In this document: positions 35,686-44,575 of the stretch, in pieces | Position numbering within the stretch: the first letter of the stretch is position 1 | How the letters are laid out: each line of letters starts with the position of its first letter | Assembly (NCBI GenBank): GCA_023388515.1 | Contig: JAEWGD010000017.1 | Location: 1-45,576, forward strand | DNA length: 45,576 bases | Source of the DNA: Bacillota bacterium | Lineage (GTDB): Bacteria > Bacillota > Clostridia > Oscillospirales > Ruminococcaceae | Direction: 5' to 3' | The notes under the pieces: model-generated | What the model saw: only the letters and a program-made list of their open reading frames with translations | Told to the model about the DNA's origin: nothing | The model's database searches: none | Program-made: the position numbers and the translations under genes

Positions 35686-36252
35686 TCACTTGCAATTACA
35701 AAGTTCAAGGTATTCTTCTAGGGTAAGTCCTTTTCTAGTCATAATCTCTGCATGAGGGCAACCAACATATCTATAATGCCAAGGTTCATAGATATAGTTT
35801 GTGATATGGCTTTTTCCTTTAGGGTGTCGAATTATAAATCCAAAGTGTGGAGCATTTTTTTCAAGCCATCTAAATGCCTCTGTTTTTTCAAAGTTCTGCC
35901 AGTTCTCACCCTCCCATCCATCACCACTGAGGTCTGCCGCAAGTCCTGCATTATGCTCACTTGTTCCAGGTATAGCGATACTATCAGCTGTATTTTTATA
36001 TGCCTCCTCATAGCTTAAACCTTCATTCATTTGCCTTTTCACATCATTATTAAAAAGGTTTTGTTGATAATCAAGAGTTCTATATGCAGAAAAAACATTT
36101 ATTGCAATACCATCTTTCTTAGCTGCTGCAAGAAGCATTCTAAGGCAATGTGCGGCTCTCTTTTCCATATAATACCCGTTTTCAACCTCCTCCAATACAG
36201 GATTATATCCAGCAGGTATTGGGTTTTCTTTAGTAATTAACGGTATTTTCAT
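35686..36252 (-). CDS. D-Ala-D-Ala carboxypeptidase, VanY-like (peptidase M15B)
   Basis: A 188-residue zinc peptidase of the LAS/M15B family that trims the terminal D-alanine of peptidoglycan stem peptides. Zinc and catalytic residues are in SEHNAGLAADL (His and Asp ligands) and EPWHYRYVG (second His). SAYRTLDYQQ provides the usual arginine. I start at ATG 36252, where AGAGGAG is well placed; the frame is open 16 codons further without a better site. No signal peptide or membrane anchor is visible, which is odd for a wall enzyme. A cytoplasmic substrate or an unrecognised export route is possible. Confidence 0.88.
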   Translation of the reverse strand: MKIPLITKENPIPAGYNPVLEEVENGYYMEKRAAHCLRMLLAAAKKDGIAINVFSAYRTLDYQQNLFNNDVKRQMNEGLSYEEAYKNTADSIAIPGTSEHNAGLAADLSGDGWEGENWQNFEKTEAFRWLEKNAPHFGFIIRHPKGKSHITNYIYEPWHYRYVGCPHAEIMTRKGLTLEEYLELCNCK

Positions 36253-36336
36253 TGCTATCTCCTCTTTCTTAAAGACTGGTATATATTTTACATTAAGCAT
36301 TAAAAAACAAATTATAATAAATATTATGAAAAGTAC

Positions 36337-36365
36337 TTGACATTTATTACAGCTTGAGATATAAT
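36337..36365 (+). promoter_or_regulatory. Promoter of the small HTH gene
   Basis: TTGACA (36337-36342), exactly 17 bases, TATAAT (36360-36365): both hexamers are full consensus. Confidence 0.85.
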
Positions 36366-36379
36366 AAAATCAACCCAAT

Positions 36380-36393
36380 AGAACATATGTTCT
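36380..36393 (+). promoter_or_regulatory. LexA/DinR-type SOS box
   Basis: AGAACATATGTTCT is a perfect palindrome containing GAAC-N4-GTTC, the core of Gram-positive LexA sites (CGAACRNRYGTTYC in Bacillus). It begins 15 bases after the -10 box, where bound LexA would block transcription. The outer C/G of the Bacillus consensus is A/T here. Confidence 0.65.
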
Positions 36394-36501
36394 ACAACCC
36401 GTAAAACTTGACTGAACATAATTTTATTTATCTATAAAACTTAACCCAAACAACATATTCAACATAAAATGGTAACAACAATGTTTGACAGGAGGATTGA
36501 A

Positions 36502-36798
36502 ATGGCTAAAAGAGTACCAATGTCAGTATTAGAATTTGACAAGAAGATAATAGAAATGGCGAATGCTAGCAATGCTAGTGATAACAGCCAGACTATTGCA
36601 AAAGTGAAAAAAGTTATGGTTGAGGTTATAAAAAATGATTTAACCCCAAGACAAAAGGAATTAATTATGTTATACTATTATAAAAACATGAAGGTTATCG
36701 AAATAGCCGAACAGCTTAATATAGACCATTCGACAGTTTCAAGAACGCTTTCGAGGGCGAGGAAAAATATTATGGAAAGACTTAAATATTATTTCTAA
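36502..36798 (+). CDS. Small sigma-70 region 4 / HTH DNA-binding protein
   Basis: A 98-residue protein whose C-terminal half (about 48-98) is a sigma region 4 helix-turn-helix: LTPRQKELIMLYYYKNM, then EIAEQLNIDHSTVSRTLSRAR as the recognition element (in two parts). It lacks regions 2 and 3, so it cannot be a full sigma factor. It resembles stand-alone region 4 regulators and some phage late-gene activators. ATG 36502 is chosen because AGGAGG precedes it. A full-consensus promoter with a LexA-type box stands upstream, with an untranslated leader of about 130 bases. A decarboxylase gene starts 40 bases downstream. Confidence 0.8.
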   Translation: MAKRVPMSVLEFDKKIIEMANASNASDNSQTIAKVKKVMVEVIKNDLTPRQKELIMLYYYKNMKVIEIAEQLNIDHSTVSRTLSRARKNIMERLKYYF

Positions 36799-36838
36799 AT
36801 GGCTGTATTGGCAGTGTATTGCTAAAAAGGAGTGAAAA

Positions 36839-38146
36839 ATGCAAACGCCAATTTATGATTTTCTACTGAAATATTCAAATAGGAAAATGCTCCGTATGCA
36901 TATGCCAGGACATAAGGGGAGGGCAGGTGACAATATTTTATCGAGAGTTTATCCTTTTGATATTACTGAAATAGACGGTGCAGACAGCCTTTTTGAAGCA
37001 GATGGTATTATTGCAGAAAGTGAGCAAAACGCATCTAAGCTGTTCAAAACTAAGGCTACATTCTATTCAGCACAAGGTTCAACCCTTTGTATTCAGGCAA
37101 TGCTTATGCTAATGAAACAGGAAAACCGAAGAATTATTGCTGTGCGTAATTCACATAAGGCATTTTTAAATGCGTGTATATTGCTGGATTTAGATGTAGC
37201 GTGGATTTATCCCAATTACGAAAACAGCATTTTATCGGGGGAAATAGATATTGATGATATAAAATCAGCATTACAGAAATCCCCAAACCCATCATGCGTG
37301 TATATTACATCACCAGATTACATGGGTAAAATGGCTGATATAGCAACAATATCTGCCGTTTGCAAGGAGCATAACGCAACTTTAATCGTTGACAACGCTC
37401 ACGGGGCACACCTTGCTTTTACAAGCACTGTTTTGCACCCAATAGCACTGGGAGCAGACCTTTGCTGTGATTCGGCACATAAGATGTTGCCAACGCTTAC
37501 TGGCTCTGCATATTTGCATATTGGCAATGAAAAGTATCTGAATAAAGCGAAATCGGCAATGTCACTTTTTGCATCTACAAGCCCATCTTATTTGATTTTA
37601 GCATCACTTGATTTATGCAATTTATACCTTAATGAAAGTGTTGTTGAGGACATGAAACGCTGTGAAAAAAGCATATTATTACTAAAATCAGCATTGAGTG
37701 GTGAGTATATATTCTATGAAAGCGAGCCTTTTCACCTTACTATAATGGGCAAGAACGGTTTTATTCTTGCAAAAAAGCTTATAGAACAGGGGATACAGCC
37801 TGAATATTATGATAGTGAATGTGTTGTGCTTTTGTTTTCGCCGACAAATACTGATGAGGAATTCACAAGGCTTGAAAAAGCGTTAAGGGGTATAAATTTG
37901 CCTGATGTTTCGGCTAATGGCAGGATTTTTCTTCCTAATTTGCAAAAAGCAATGTCGATGAGGGATGCTGTTTTTTCGGAGTATGAGGAGATTGATGTTG
38001 AGGAGAGTTTTGGACGGGTATGTGCAAGCGTGAAGATACCGTGTCCGCCTGCTGTGCCGATTATTGTTAGTGGCGAGGTAGTTTCGTGGGATTGCATAAA
38101 GATTTTCAAAAGGTATGGTATTTCTAGAATCAATGTGATAAAATAA
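36839..38146 (+). CDS. Orn/Lys/Arg decarboxylase family PLP enzyme
   Basis: A 435-residue PLP enzyme of the short Gram-positive Orn/Lys/Arg decarboxylase group (YaaO/SpeA-like), decarboxylating a basic amino acid to a polyamine precursor. MHMPGHKGR (20-28) is the characteristic start. The pyridine-nitrogen aspartate is D185 in VDNAHG, and the PLP lysine is K215 in DSAHKMLP. A small C-terminal domain (about 370-435) ends after CPPAVPIIVSGE. Substrate cannot be fixed from sequence. In Bacillus the homologue yaaO precedes tmk-darA-yaaR-holB-ricT; here a repeat block lies where tmk would be. Confidence 0.93.
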   Translation: MQTPIYDFLLKYSNRKMLRMHMPGHKGRAGDNILSRVYPFDITEIDGADSLFEADGIIAESEQNASKLFKTKATFYSAQGSTLCIQAMLMLMKQENRRIIAVRNSHKAFLNACILLDLDVAWIYPNYENSILSGEIDIDDIKSALQKSPNPSCVYITSPDYMGKMADIATISAVCKEHNATLIVDNAHGAHLAFTSTVLHPIALGADLCCDSAHKMLPTLTGSAYLHIGNEKYLNKAKSAMSLFASTSPSYLILASLDLCNLYLNESVVEDMKRCEKSILLLKSALSGEYIFYESEPFHLTIMGKNGFILAKKLIEQGIQPEYYDSECVVLLFSPTNTDEEFTRLEKALRGINLPDVSANGRIFLPNLQKAMSMRDAVFSEYEEIDVEESFGRVCASVKIPCPPAVPIIVSGEVVSWDCIKIFKRYGISRINVIK

Positions 38147-38159
38147 GAGTAGACGCTCA

Positions 38160-38425
38160 GTCGCCGCTTGGCTTTTTGATTTCGCTTTGGTTGTTGGTTG
38201 CTTTGATGTCTTTGAATATGGTTTACGTTGTTTATTTTAGTTAAATATGGTTCTTGTTTACCTTAACTTCTTTCAATATACTTTCCGTATGGTTAAATTT
38301 AGTTGTGGGTGTTCATTTCTTTGTGCGTACAAAGAAACGAACCAAAGAAAAACGCAGCTCAAGCGCCACTGGGCTTGGCACGCTCAACCAAAATCAAAGA
38401 AGGGTACTTTGATTTTGGGTCGCTA
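38160..38425 (-). repeat. Dispersed repeat element, copy 2 (inverted relative to copy 1)
   Basis: Read on the minus strand from 38425, this begins TAGCGACC like position 1 and follows the same order. The inverted repeat TTTCTTTGT-ACGC-ACAAAGAAA (about 38317-38338) comes first, then the run to GGAAAGTATATTGAA (about 38278) and two diverged tail units down to about 38190. Similarity to copy 1 is near-identical over about 75 bases and patchy outside. No gene is supported within it. Confidence 0.72.
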
Positions 38426-38444
38426 GTCTGATTAGTTGCTTTCC

Positions 38445-38487
38445 CGTCGCATCTACTCTACTTAGGAGGCGATTTCCATGTGCGACG
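38445..38487 (+). other. Inverted repeat between the two halves of the repeat block
   Basis: CGTCGCA (38445-38451) and TGCGACG (38481-38487) could form a stem around a 29-base loop. It separates copy 2 of the core from the plus-oriented tail units and may mark an element boundary. Confidence 0.4.
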
Positions 38488-38559
38488 AAAAAGCGATTTA
38501 GGATTGTTCTGGCGTAACTTTTACCATAGAATTTAATTTGAGAAAAAGTAAAAACAAGC

Positions 38560-38695
38560 AAAGGCATATTCAATGACAACAAGGCAAACAAGAACAACAT
38601 CTCACTTAATCATACAAGCACAAGGCATATTCAATGACAACAAAGAAAACAAGAACCAAAGCAAAAGCATATTCAATGAAAATCAATGTAAATTT
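38560..38695 (+). repeat. Tail units of the dispersed repeat, plus orientation
   Basis: Three units begin GCATATTCAATGA near 38568, 38623 and 38667. The first two continue to CAAGAAC as in 209-240 and 269-300; the third is cut short by the sequence leading into the darA ribosome binding site. They are spaced 55 and 44 bases apart. Confidence 0.75.
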
Positions 38696-38717
38696 ACATA
38701 AAATAAAGGAGGTTTCC

Positions 38718-39041
38718 ATGAAACTGATATTTGCAATCATCAACAAAGACGATAGCCACACCGTTTCAAAAGCTCTAACAAAAGCAGGTCACTTCGCTAC
38801 AAAGCTTGCCTCAACAGGTGGCTTCCTAAGTGCTGGAAATACCACTTTTCTCATCTGTACCGAAAACGAAAATGTCGATAACGTCATTAAAATTATTGAG
38901 GAAAAAAGCCACAAAAGGAAACAGTTCGTACCCTCCGCAGCCTCATTCGGTATCGGCACTTATTCCTCGTTCCCCGTTGAAGTTTCCGTCGGAGGTGCTA
39001 CAATTTTCGTCACTGATATAGAAAGATTTGAAAAGGTATAA
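38718..39041 (+). CDS. darA: Cyclic-di-AMP receptor DarA (PII-like, YaaQ)
   Basis: A 107-residue trimeric PII-like protein that binds cyclic-di-AMP. The family start is clear, KLIFAIINKDDSHTVSKAL, then LASTGGFLSAGNTTF, whose glycines and threonines line the nucleotide site. Start 38718 is fixed by GGAGG six bases upstream; the frame is open a further 28 codons into the repeat tail, which is clearly not part of this family. holB begins three bases after the stop. As in other Firmicutes the gene is coupled with holB and ricT. Confidence 0.95.
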   Translation: MKLIFAIINKDDSHTVSKALTKAGHFATKLASTGGFLSAGNTTFLICTENENVDNVIKIIEEKSHKRKQFVPSAASFGIGTYSSFPVEVSVGGATIFVTDIERFEKV

Positions 39042-39044
39042 CCG

Positions 39045-40016
39045 ATGAGCATAAAGATTTATTCAAATAATAACACACTAAACACCCTTAACTCTATGCT
39101 CCAAAGCAATAGGCTTGCTCACTCCTTTCTGCTTTATGGCGATAGTGGAATGGGCAAAAAAACTATCGCTAAATATTTTGCAATGAGTTTAATATGCGAA
39201 AATTCACAAAACACCCCGTGTCAGCACTGTGTTGCTTGTAAAAATATCCTAAATAACAACCATCCTGACGTGATTTGGGTTGAGCATAGTGGCAAGCTTC
39301 AAGGGTTTTCTGCTGAAACTGTGCGAAATATATGCAGTGATGCTTTTGTAACACCAAATAATGCCAATAAAAAGATTTATATTTTTGCTGATGCCGATAA
39401 TATCACTATTCAGGCACAAAATGCACTGCTAAAGCTTGTTGAAGAGCCACCAAATTTTACATATTTTATATTTACTGCAAAGGCTAAAAACGTGTTCCTG
39501 CCAACAATAATTTCTAGAATTATCTCTCTTGGCGTGTCCGAATGTACAGAGGCTGAATGTAGGTTAGCACTGGAAGAACGGGGCTTTTTAAACGATGATA
39601 TTGACGACGCTATCAGCTGTTTTCATGGGAATATCGGGCTTTGCATTAGCTATATACAGGATGAGAAATTACAGGAAATTGTTAAATTGACAAAAGCCAT
39701 AACCAATGCTATAATAAATAGGAATGAGTATGAGTTAACTGTGGGTTTTGCTGTTGTTGAAAATGATAGAATTATGGCAAAAACTGCTCTAACGCTCCTG
39801 GACAAGCAGTTTCATGACGTTTTGACTGCAAAGTTTACAGATAGGTTTATTGGTTGTTATCCAATTGGCTCGAAAAAGTTATCTCAGAAAATTACTTCAT
39901 CAAGCTGTGAGGAATTGCACTTACTTGTGAGAAATGCTATGTCACAGATTGACTCAAATGTTAATTTAAAACTAATTCTATCCACATTATGTGGTGAAAT
40001 AATTAATGCAACCTAA
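39045..40016 (+). CDS. holB: DNA polymerase III delta' subunit
   Basis: A 323-residue clamp-loader subunit that helps load the sliding clamp onto DNA. A Walker A-like GDSGMGKKT lies at about 33-41. The zinc module is in CQHCVACK (about 60-67), with a partner cysteine upstream. The AAA+ segment NALLKLVEEPP is about 127-137, and the SRC-type IISRI follows. It starts 3 bases after darA with no strong ribosome binding site of its own, indicating translational coupling. ricT begins shortly after. Confidence 0.93.
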   Translation: MSIKIYSNNNTLNTLNSMLQSNRLAHSFLLYGDSGMGKKTIAKYFAMSLICENSQNTPCQHCVACKNILNNNHPDVIWVEHSGKLQGFSAETVRNICSDAFVTPNNANKKIYIFADADNITIQAQNALLKLVEEPPNFTYFIFTAKAKNVFLPTIISRIISLGVSECTEAECRLALEERGFLNDDIDDAISCFHGNIGLCISYIQDEKLQEIVKLTKAITNAIINRNEYELTVGFAVVENDRIMAKTALTLLDKQFHDVLTAKFTDRFIGCYPIGSKKLSQKITSSSCEELHLLVRNAMSQIDSNVNLKLILSTLCGEIINAT

Positions 40017-40044
40017 TTGCAGAGTTATTTATTTAGGAGGAAAA

Positions 40045-40911
40045 ATGGTTGAAATAATTGGAGTTCGCTTTAAAAATGGTGGTAAGGTTTATTACTTTGC
40101 TCCAGGAAAAGTTAAGGCAGGAACTGGGCAGAAGGCTATTGTTGAGACAGCAAGGGGCATTGAATGTGGTGAAATAGTGATAGCTAACCGAATGATTCCT
40201 GATGAGGAAATTGTAGCACCGTTAAAGGAAGTTATCCGTATTGCAACGGCGGAGGACTTGAAAGTTGTTGATAAAAACAAGATTAGGGAAGAGGAAGCTT
40301 TTAAGATTTGTGAGGAAAAAATCGCTTTTAGAAAGCTTGATATGAAACTTATTGACGTTGAATGTACATTTGATAATAATAAGATTTTGTTTTATTTTAC
40401 GGCTGAATTAAGGGTTGATTTTAGGGAACTTGTGAAGGACCTTGCATCAATTTTCAGAACTCGTATTGAATTAAGGCAGATTGGCGTTCGTGATGAGGCA
40501 AAAATGCTTGGAGGACTGGGTATTTGTGGGCGTGAGTTTTGCTGTAAGAGTTTTCTAGGTGACTTTCAGCCTGTTTCGATAAAAATGGCTAAGGAACAGG
40601 GGCTTTCGCTAAATCCGACTAAGATTTCGGGGACTTGTGGAAGGCTAATGTGTTGTTTAAAGCATGAACAGGCTACCTATGATGAGCTGTTGAAGATTAC
40701 GCCAAAGACGGGTGCATATGTTGAATTTGCTGATGGTAGGGGAGTTGTGACGGAGGTTAATCTAATTACAGGCAAGCTAAAGATTAGGCCTGACGGTGAA
40801 AATCCTATTCCTGTTTTTTTGGATAAATCGGAAGTAAAGATAATTAAAGACGCTGAAATTTGCCTTAATAAAGATGAATTAAGGGAATTAAAGGGACTAG
40901 AGGGCAAGTGA
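40045..40911 (+). CDS. ricT: PSP1-domain protein RicT (YaaT)
   Basis: A 288-residue PSP1-family protein, homologous to Bacillus RicT/YaaT, a member of the Y-complex (with RicA and RicF) that supports RNase Y-dependent mRNA processing and is linked to sporulation and competence. The cysteine-rich region has GICGREFCCKSF and TCGRLMCCLKHE (about 168-215); the complex is reported to bind iron-sulfur clusters. ATG 40045 follows TTAGGAGG. It ends in a strong terminator. RNase Y (rny) is only 1.8 kb away on the opposite strand, fitting a shared role though not co-transcribed. Confidence 0.92.
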   Translation: MVEIIGVRFKNGGKVYYFAPGKVKAGTGQKAIVETARGIECGEIVIANRMIPDEEIVAPLKEVIRIATAEDLKVVDKNKIREEEAFKICEEKIAFRKLDMKLIDVECTFDNNKILFYFTAELRVDFRELVKDLASIFRTRIELRQIGVRDEAKMLGGLGICGREFCCKSFLGDFQPVSIKMAKEQGLSLNPTKISGTCGRLMCCLKHEQATYDELLKITPKTGAYVEFADGRGVVTEVNLITGKLKIRPDGENPIPVFLDKSEVKIIKDAEICLNKDELRELKGLEGK

Positions 40912-40923
40912 GTTATGGCATAG

Positions 40924-40960
40924 AAAAAGCAGAACCGAGTGCATTCAGTTCTGCTTTTTG
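40924..40960. terminator. Bidirectional terminator between ricT and the ligase-like gene
   Basis: AAAAAGCAGAAC (40924-40935) and GTTCTGCTTTTT (40948-40959) pair perfectly; T runs follow on both strands. Confidence 0.9.
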
Positions 40961-40993
40961 CTTTCATTTTGGTTTTTAACACAGAGGTTTAGT

Positions 40994-42532
40994 TTAATTA
41001 CCCTCCGACAGCTTCCCACCCTGTGAGTATGCAATCCCTAAAATTATCCAGAAATATGGTGCAACAGTATTAACGCTTATTCCGATAAAACTAACAAGCA
41101 AATACGAAATAATTGCTATCAAAAGCCCTGCCCCAATCCACTCTGATTTCTGTTTCATAAACACATTAACGCCACCAAACGCCTTCTTCATTACAAGAAA
41201 AATCAACGCTAAATAAGCGATTAAAGACGGTATACCCCTTGTAACAGCGATGTAAAGATAGTCGTTGTAGGGTCTGTCAAAGGTGTTTGGGTCAGATATC
41301 ACATCAGAAACAGTGCCCGTCTGCGTGTAAATCAAACAGTCAGCACCTACACCGAAAATTGGATTTTCTTTAATTATACCCGTTGTTTCACCCCAAAGAT
41401 ATGAGTAGGTATCCACTGGGTTTAAAACGTCAAAACCAGCTAATTTTGCAGAATGGGGTCCTGATGTTCCTAAGCGAACGGAAGAATCCTCCCAAACGAT
41501 TGCCCCATCATATAAATAATAACCATTTTCGACTGGTTCATCATTGAAAAGTCCAGTAGTAGTATTATAAATTTGTGGTGAAAATACATTGAACACAACC
41601 GAAATTGCAACTAGAGCTGTAAGGGCGATAAACTTGACGAAAACAGGCTCGAAAGCAACCTCATTTTCCTTTTTTCTAAGCTTAATAATAGCCGTTATGA
41701 GCGATAATGCAAGCACAAGAATTACACCTACTAAGCCAATTAGTGTACTTGTTTTGATTGCAAAAAATATGAACATAAGTGATGATGTTCCGTAAAAAAT
41801 TCGCCTCTTTTTTGAGCCATCATATAACATACCCGTTGTCGAAATAGCCAAAGAAATCGTTAAAATCATGGCAAAAGTGACAGGACTTCCAGCAGTTCCA
41901 CTTGCAAGAAAAACATCTTTTCGTAGCACTGTGAGAATTCTGTCATAATCATAAACCATACCTATATCCAAGATATGCAACAGTGACCACAAACACTGGA
42001 ATAGCCCCATTCCTACCATGAAATCCAAGAATTTAGTGATAGCTTTTTTCGATTTAACAAGCGTTCCCATAAAGAATAAAAACGAATAAAATATCAGCGT
42101 CAGCAAACCCTCGCCACGCCCGTCTTGTCCATAAAAAGCTGTTTCAAAGCTTATCGATTGAAGCATAGAAATTGCCCCCAACCCCATCAAAACAGCAATA
42201 ATACAAAAGGGAGCAATAAGACTTTTACCCGTTATCTTCTTCGCAACAGCAATCATCACGATAATCATTGATAAAACACCAATAATAATTATGCCCACAT
42301 CAGGCTTAAATGCCTCTGGAAGCCTATTTATCGTATCCAACAGGCTTTCGCTTTTTATAAAATTAGGTGCATTCCTATTAAACATAGCCAAAAGTTCAGA
42401 AATAACCGATAAAGCGGGAATGAGTATACAAGCCCCTATAAGCGTCCTGATTATCATCTTATTCAGCGTTTCTTCCTTCATATTTACAATGAAATTCGAC
42501 TTCTCTGAAGTATTAAAAATAGTTTTTGCCAT
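40994..42532 (-). CDS. O-antigen ligase / polymerase-like membrane protein (Wzy_C family)
   Basis: A 512-residue protein with about twelve hydrophobic segments. The Wzy_C/O-antigen-ligase signature is visible: YGQDGRGEGLLTL near 133-145 corresponds to the conserved loop seen in these proteins. A long extracellular loop (about 330-400) contains FGVGADCLIY and then RPYNDYLYIAVTRG, typical of the active-site region. In Gram-positive bacteria such proteins attach or polymerise cell-surface glycans. No other glycan genes lie beside it, so its substrate is unknown. The start has AAGGGGG. Its terminator is shared with ricT. Confidence 0.85.
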   Translation of the reverse strand: MAKTIFNTSEKSNFIVNMKEETLNKMIIRTLIGACILIPALSVISELLAMFNRNAPNFIKSESLLDTINRLPEAFKPDVGIIIIGVLSMIIVMIAVAKKITGKSLIAPFCIIAVLMGLGAISMLQSISFETAFYGQDGRGEGLLTLIFYSFLFFMGTLVKSKKAITKFLDFMVGMGLFQCLWSLLHILDIGMVYDYDRILTVLRKDVFLASGTAGSPVTFAMILTISLAISTTGMLYDGSKKRRIFYGTSSLMFIFFAIKTSTLIGLVGVILVLALSLITAIIKLRKKENEVAFEPVFVKFIALTALVAISVVFNVFSPQIYNTTTGLFNDEPVENGYYLYDGAIVWEDSSVRLGTSGPHSAKLAGFDVLNPVDTYSYLWGETTGIIKENPIFGVGADCLIYTQTGTVSDVISDPNTFDRPYNDYLYIAVTRGIPSLIAYLALIFLVMKKAFGGVNVFMKQKSEWIGAGLLIAIISYLLVSFIGISVNTVAPYFWIILGIAYSQGGKLSEGN

Positions 42533-42618
42533 GACTAAACCCCCTTAAAAATATTATGATTTACTTATAATAATATTCATCAACACAACTGAATTATATC
42601 CGAAATTAACCCTATATC

Positions 42619-42652
42619 TCAAAATACCCTACGGTTTAATCGTAGGGTATTT
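42619..42652 (-). terminator. Intrinsic terminator of rny
   Basis: AAATACCCTACG (42622-42633) and CGTAGGGTATTT (42641-42652) pair perfectly with a 7-base loop; on the minus strand it is followed by TTTT. Confidence 0.82.
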
Positions 42653-42666
42653 CAATTAAATTTTAA

Positions 42667-44232
42667 TTACTTCGCATACTCAGTAACACGACTCTCTCGA
42701 ATTAAATGAACCTTAACTTGTCCAGGATACTCCATGTCGCCCTCAATCTGTTTAGCGATATCTCTAGCAACGAGTACCATTTTCTCATCATTAATAACTT
42801 CCGGCGAAATCATAACCCTAATTTCACGACCGGCTTGCACTGCATAGCATTTATCAACACCCTCATACGAGGAGCAAATTTCTTCAAGTTTTTGTAGACG
42901 CTTAATATAATTTTCGTAATTTTCACTTCTAGCAGCAGGTCTTGCCGCAGAAATAGCATCAGCCGCTTGAACAATACAAGCAATCGCTGTTCTAGGCTCA
43001 ACATCGTTATGGTGAGCTTCAATTGCATGAATAACTTCAGCATTTTCCTTATATTTCTTACAGACATCAACACCAATCTGTACATGAGAACCTTCGATTT
43101 CGGCTGTAAGCGCCTTACCAATATCATGTAAAAGACCAGCACGTCTAGCAAGATTTGCATCAACACCAAGTTCAGAAGCCAAAATTCCAGATAGCTGTGA
43201 AACTTCAATCGAGTGGTTAAGAACATTCTGGCGATAGCTTGTTCTAAATCGCAAACGCCCAATAAGCTTAATCAACTCATTATTAATACCATGAACATTA
43301 GTTTCAAGGACAGCTCTTTCGCCCTCCTGTTTAATTCTATGCTCAACCTCACGCCTTGCCTTATCAACCATTTCCTCAATTCTTGTTGGATGAATTCTTC
43401 CATCAGCAATAAGCTTTTCAAGAGCAATCCTCGCAACCTCACGTCTTACATGGTCAAAGCACGAAAGCGTAATTGCCTCAGGCGTGTCGTCAATAATCAA
43501 ATCAACGCCCGTTAATGTTTCAAGTGTTCTGATGTTTCTGCCCTCACGTCCAATAATACGTCCCTTCATCTCATCGTTTGGTAAGGCAACAACAGAAACA
43601 GCGACCTCAGAAACCTGTTCAGCAGCACATTTTGCAATAGCAAGCGAAACATAGTTTTTAGCGATTTCGTCACAATCATCTTTAGTTTGTTGTTCATAAT
43701 TTGTAACTTTAATTGCCTTTTCATGAACAAGATCATCTTCGAGTTCTTGAAGAAGATATTCCTTAGCCTGTTCCCTTGTAAGCTCCGACAAGCGTTCCAA
43801 AATATCCATTTGACTTTTCTTAATTAATTCTGCCTCTTTTAGCTTTTCATCAGCAGACTTAATTTTGTTTTGCAAAGTTTCTTCTTTTCTCTCCAAATTT
43901 TCATTTTTCTTTTCAATTGTTTCTTCTTTTTGCTGAATACGTCTTTCCTGACGTGAAACTTCAACACGCCTGTCCTTAATTTCCTTTTCAGCATCAGAAC
44001 GCAGTTTATGTATATCGTCCTTAGCTTCAACAAGAGCAGACTTTTTCTTACCTTCAGCATCTTTATTAGCAGCTTCGAGGATTCTTTCAGCCTCTTTCTC
44101 AGCCGAACCTATTAATGATTCAGCAGTACGTTGTCTGTATGCAATGCCTGATTTAAACGATATGAAGCCAGCAATAACGGCTCCTATTATAAAGCAAATT
44201 ATGCACAAAACAATTCCCAGAGTTAAATCCAT
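42667..44232 (-). CDS. rny: Ribonuclease Y
   Basis: The 521-residue membrane-anchored endoribonuclease that initiates mRNA decay in many Firmicutes. Order: one N-terminal transmembrane helix (about 5-27), a long charged coiled coil (about 30-190), a KH RNA-binding domain with GRIIGREGRNIRTLE (about 230), and an HD metal-dependent nuclease domain with LLHDIGK (about 368). The C-terminus reads HLIRESRVTEYAK, typical of the family. Length is standard. A single promoter drives it at 44323-44351. Confidence 0.97.
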   Translation of the reverse strand: MDLTLGIVLCIICFIIGAVIAGFISFKSGIAYRQRTAESLIGSAEKEAERILEAANKDAEGKKKSALVEAKDDIHKLRSDAEKEIKDRRVEVSRQERRIQQKEETIEKKNENLERKEETLQNKIKSADEKLKEAELIKKSQMDILERLSELTREQAKEYLLQELEDDLVHEKAIKVTNYEQQTKDDCDEIAKNYVSLAIAKCAAEQVSEVAVSVVALPNDEMKGRIIGREGRNIRTLETLTGVDLIIDDTPEAITLSCFDHVRREVARIALEKLIADGRIHPTRIEEMVDKARREVEHRIKQEGERAVLETNVHGINNELIKLIGRLRFRTSYRQNVLNHSIEVSQLSGILASELGVDANLARRAGLLHDIGKALTAEIEGSHVQIGVDVCKKYKENAEVIHAIEAHHNDVEPRTAIACIVQAADAISAARPAARSENYENYIKRLQKLEEICSSYEGVDKCYAVQAGREIRVMISPEVINDEKMVLVARDIAKQIEGDMEYPGQVKVHLIRESRVTEYAK

Positions 44233-44322
44233 AGTCTTTGCATTTCCCCTTTCATTAAAATAGTATGAAATTCATTGAAATAATATTATCTGAGTATTAA
44301 AATTGATAAATGCAATACATCT

Positions 44323-44351
44323 ATTGTAAAGCTTTTTAGCGTTATTGTCAA
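44323..44351 (-). promoter_or_regulatory. rny promoter
   Basis: On the minus strand TTGACA (44346-44351), 17 bases, TACAAT (44323-44328). Between this and the tRNA promoter (44352-44575) I see no gene. Confidence 0.8.
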
Positions 44352-44575
44352 GAACATTTTTGCTAATACAAGTGATTTTGTTTAAATTTGCATTGTTTAG
44401 CCCATAATATAACTGATAGCGAAAACATAATATGCACAATATAACAAAAAAGCCATATTTATCAATCCTGATCCATATAAGAAACACAAGCTTGCACAAA
44501 AGTCTATGCTATATGTTAAACAAACTGTATAATTTATATCATAAAATATAATTAAATAAAAAATTTGAAAAAGGC

